Below, piece by piece: positions 61,497 to 64,000 of a stretch of DNA of 64,000 nt. The stretch lies in NCBI RefSeq assembly GCF_021729145.1, contig NZ_JAJSLW010000001.1:186001-250000 (forward strand), written 5' to 3'. The position numbers were made by a program, and so were the translations under genes. How positions within the stretch are numbered: the first letter of the stretch is position 1; each line of letters starts with the position of its first letter. This DNA comes from Membranihabitans maritimus. GTDB lineage: Bacteria; Bacteroidota; Bacteroidia; Chitinophagales; Saprospiraceae. The notes below the pieces were generated by a model. It ran no database searches. It was given only the letters and a program-made list of their open reading frames with translations, and was not told the DNA's origin.

Positions 61497-64000
61497 CTAA
61501 GTTCTTCTTAGATCAAGCGTATGGGGAAAATCCTTACTTACCGGAACCTCTTTAATGTCCATTTCCTCTTTAACTTCCTTATTTGTCGTTACATAATTAG
61601 CGTTTTTCGTTTGATCCTGAAATATATTCCTGGAAATATTCTGGGGGCTATGATTAAAGTCCCAAAACCGAGTAGCCCTCCTACTCTCTGCCTCAAGGTT
61701 ATTTACCGGGAAAGTTTCGTAATTTCTGCCTCCCGGATGTATTACATGATAAGTACACCCCCCAATCGACCGGTCATTCCAGGTGTCATATATATCAAAC
61801 ACCAGTGGTGAGTTTATTCCAATCGTAGGATGGAGGGCAGATGGCGGCGCCCATGCTTTATACTTTACAGCCGCTACATATTTACCTGAATAAGAAGTTT
61901 TGATCAGGGGAACTTTTATAGAGTTACAAAGTACCAGATACCTTTCCGGATTAAAGTCTTCAACAAGAATTTCCAACTTCTCCACAGAAGAATCTACATA
62001 TCTCGAAGTCCCGGAGTTGGACATTTCTTCGCCCAAAACAATCCAGGGTTCAATAGCCGCGCGCAAAGTCATATGAATTCCTTCAATTGTCACAGTCCCA
62101 TGTATAGGAAACCTAAACTCCAAGAAGACGTCAAACCATGATTTGTCAAATGAAATGCCGGAATGGTTTAAATAATCTATCACCTCTGAAATATCCTCCT
62201 TAACAAATTGATGTAGCATAAACCTGTCGTGCAAATCGGTACCCCAATTTATAAGTTTGTTTTTATAAGGATTCCTCCAAAAGGCTGCCGTTAAAGACCG
62301 TATCAATAGAAGTTGTACAAGACACATTTCTTTGTGGGGGGGCATATCAAATCCCCTCAATTCTAGTATTCCCAGTCGACCGCTTGTGGAATCAGGGCTA
62401 TATAGTTTGTCAATACAAAATTCTGCTCTGTGTGTATTGCCGGTAATATCGGTTAGTAAGTTTCTGAAAATACGATCTACAATCCAAAACGGAGGATCTG
62501 TAAAACGTTCCAATTCCCGAAAAGCAATATCCAATTCATACAAAATGTTTGCCCGACCTTCATCAACACGTGGCGCCTGGCTCGTTGGCCCTACAAAACG
62601 AGACGAAAACAGATATGAAAGACTCGGATGGTTTTGCCAAAAATTAACAAATGACCGTAATAAATCTGGCTTTCTCAATAAGGGGCTTTCCGCCGGAGTA
62701 ACACCTCCCAAAGTAATATGATTTCCACCTCCGGTGCCGGAATGGATTCCATCGAGCATATATTTATTCGTTCCCAAACCGGTATTTTCAGCGGAAGAAA
62801 AAAGAACCTCATAAACCTCTAACAACTCTTGCCATGAATGAGCTGGGTGGATATTTACTTCTATTACTCCCGGATCCGGTGTAACTACTAATGTTGATAT
62901 GTCCGGATGGAATGGAGGCTGATACCCTTCTAATATTATAGGAAGGTCCATTTTTTTTGAAGTAAATTCTATGGTTTGAATAAGGTCATAGAATACTCCG
63001 GGATCTTCAATAGGGGGTAAAAACAAATGTAAATTTCCATCAACCACCTGGGTACATAAAGCGGTTTTGAAGGGAGGGACTTTGTCAAAGCTTTCATTAT
63101 CCTTGCTATTTTCTGTTCTTTGGAGAATTCTATCTTCGATTTCTGATCGTTCCGGAAGAGGTGAAACGCCTTCGAAATGATTGGGTGGAAGAACGACATC
63201 ATCTTCAGAAGAAAGAGAGTCAATACGGTTAAGGGGTAATCTTAAACCTAATTGTGAATTCCCGGGAATTAGAAATAACTTCTTTCTTCGAAACCTCCAA
63301 TGACAACTTATCCAGGACTTTTTAGAATACTCCCACCTTACAGGTAATACATATCCAGAAGGGTTTTCTAAACCTTTTTCCAAAAGTTCCAGAAGGGTTT
63401 TTCTTTCGATACTGGTTTTTTCTGAATTCTTATCATCGTCAAAATCAAAAGGTAAGTTATTTTTTTCCCAGAGGTAATAATATTTGTCTTCATATGCGGT
63501 AATTACATTTTCCGGATTTATACCCAGGTTAATAGATGCATTTTCCAAAAATTCTTGCGCGACATTATCAGCATTTTTTCCCTTTGTATTGGGGTCTGCA
63601 AATAAACCCTGATGGCTCCAAAGGGGTTGTTTCTTTTTATTCCAGAAAATCGCATATTGCCACCTGGGTATTGGTTCTCCGGGATACCATTTACCCTGGC
63701 CTAGATGCAAAAACCCATTGGATGCAAAGTGATTCTGTAGTTTTTGCGTAAATTTAAAGGCCAGTTTTCTTTTATCCTTTCCATCTGCAGCACTATTCCA
63801 TTGGTCAGACTCCATATCCGTATTGGATATAAAAGTAGGTTCACCTCCCATAGTCAATTTAACTCCTCCAATTTTCAACATTTCATCTACCTGATGTCCA
63901 ACCGCAAGAATTTTTTCCCATTGTGCCTTAGAATATGGTTTTGTAACTCGAGGGGACTCATATATTCGCTCTACTGAATTAAAAAACTCAAACTGAACCT
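61497..64000 (-). CDS. DUF2126 (circularly permuted ATP-grasp-like) protein, C-terminal part (5' end outside window)
   Basis: The minus-strand frame stays open to base 64000 (QFEFFNSVERIYESPRVTK upstream of the internal ATG at 63881), so the start is outside. Visible part is about 834 residues. Landmarks of DUF2126: TMGGEPTFIS, WNSAADGKDKRKLAFKF, QGKWYPGEPIPRWQ, HPAHSWQELLEVYEVLF, GGGNHITLGG, PSLSYLFSSRFVGPTSQAPRVDEGR and LELRGFDMPPH. In known members a transglutaminase-like domain precedes this region. Family proteins are thought to belong to peptide or ligase-like pathways together with small circularly permuted ATP-grasp proteins. The function is not established. The gene is intact to the stop and unrelated to the glycan loci. 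Confidence 0.9.
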   Translation of the reverse strand, partial: VQFEFFNSVERIYESPRVTKPYSKAQWEKILAVGHQVDEMLKIGGVKLTMGGEPTFISNTDMESDQWNSAADGKDKRKLAFKFTQKLQNHFASNGFLHLGQGKWYPGEPIPRWQYAIFWNKKKQPLWSHQGLFADPNTKGKNADNVAQEFLENASINLGINPENVITAYEDKYYYLWEKNNLPFDFDDDKNSEKTSIERKTLLELLEKGLENPSGYVLPVRWEYSKKSWISCHWRFRRKKLFLIPGNSQLGLRLPLNRIDSLSSEDDVVLPPNHFEGVSPLPERSEIEDRILQRTENSKDNESFDKVPPFKTALCTQVVDGNLHLFLPPIEDPGVFYDLIQTIEFTSKKMDLPIILEGYQPPFHPDISTLVVTPDPGVIEVNIHPAHSWQELLEVYEVLFSSAENTGLGTNKYMLDGIHSGTGGGNHITLGGVTPAESPLLRKPDLLRSFVNFWQNHPSLSYLFSSRFVGPTSQAPRVDEGRANILYELDIAFRELERFTDPPFWIVDRIFRNLLTDITGNTHRAEFCIDKLYSPDSTSGRLGILELRGFDMPPHKEMCLVQLLLIRSLTAAFWRNPYKNKLINWGTDLHDRFMLHQFVKEDISEVIDYLNHSGISFDKSWFDVFLEFRFPIHGTVTIEGIHMTLRAAIEPWIVLGEEMSNSGTSRYVDSSVEKLEILVEDFNPERYLVLCNSIKVPLIKTSYSGKYVAAVKYKAWAPPSALHPTIGINSPLVFDIYDTWNDRSIGGCTYHVIHPGGRNYETFPVNNLEAESRRATRFWDFNHSPQNISRNIFQDQTKNANYVTTNKEVKEEMDIKEVPVSKDFPHTLDLRRT

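Noticed and set aside
63881-63881. ATG as the start of the DUF2126 gene
   Set aside because: The frame stays open and protein-like to the window edge, and the family is longer than this part.

Overview
The window looks like chromosomal DNA of a free-living Bacteroidota bacterium (Flavobacteriia/Cytophagia type). Supporting signs are SusC/SusD pairs driven by ECF sigma/FecR systems, lipoproteins with a Bacteroidota-style SxC lipobox, Tat-exported oxidoreductases, Bacteroidota-like promoters (TTG-N19/20-TAnnTTTG variants), A/T-rich intergenic DNA and the near absence of Shine-Dalgarno sites. No rRNA, tRNA or CRISPR array was seen.

Region 1 (1-2.2 kb) is the end of a PHP-family phosphoesterase gene followed by an IS5-type element. 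Region 2 (2.3-25.7 kb) is polysaccharide-utilisation-like locus A: ECF sigma (minus strand), then FecR, SusC, SusD, a purple-acid-type phosphatase, a beta-helix protein, a YhhN-type membrane protein, a Tat-exported beta-propeller, a large Tat-exported putative TIM-barrel protein, a glycerophosphodiester phosphodiesterase homologue, a propeller lipoprotein, a GH92 C-terminal remnant, a deacetylase-like protein, a DUF4091 protein and an MBL-fold hydrolase. The MBL gene is cut by an IS1182-type element with a 4-bp target duplication.

Region 3 (25.8-47.6 kb) is locus B: an orphan ECF sigma gene, a phosphatase gene, then a second sigma/FecR/SusC/SusD set, a PHP phosphoesterase, three more copies of the large putative TIM-barrel family, a propeller protein, a beta-propeller phytase, a calcineurin-type phosphoesterase and a phosphatase. 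This last gene shares a 1203-bp block, apparently identical, with the phosphatase gene at the start of the region. A terminator closes the locus.

Loci A and B contain few classical glycoside hydrolases but many phosphoesterase folds (PHP, PAP-like, calcineurin-like, GDPD, phytase), and an EEP-fold protein follows. My inference is that they take up and dephosphorylate a phosphate-bearing glycan, inositol phosphate or glycolipid. The four-copy Tat family is the best candidate for an undescribed enzyme class.

Region 4 (48-55.5 kb) holds a secreted EEP-fold hydrolase, two Cys-rich secreted proteins, decayed DNA, a putative outer-membrane beta-barrel protein, a diheme cytochrome c and a DUF6340-like lipoprotein. 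Region 5 (55.5-60.8 kb) is a minus-strand operon (Gfo/Idh, DUF1080, Gfo/Idh, nagB, nagA) behind a perfect palindromic operator. It fits 3-keto-glycoside cleavage feeding amino-sugar catabolism. Region 6 (61-64 kb) has a CBS-domain protein and the C-terminal part of a DUF2126 protein that runs off the window.
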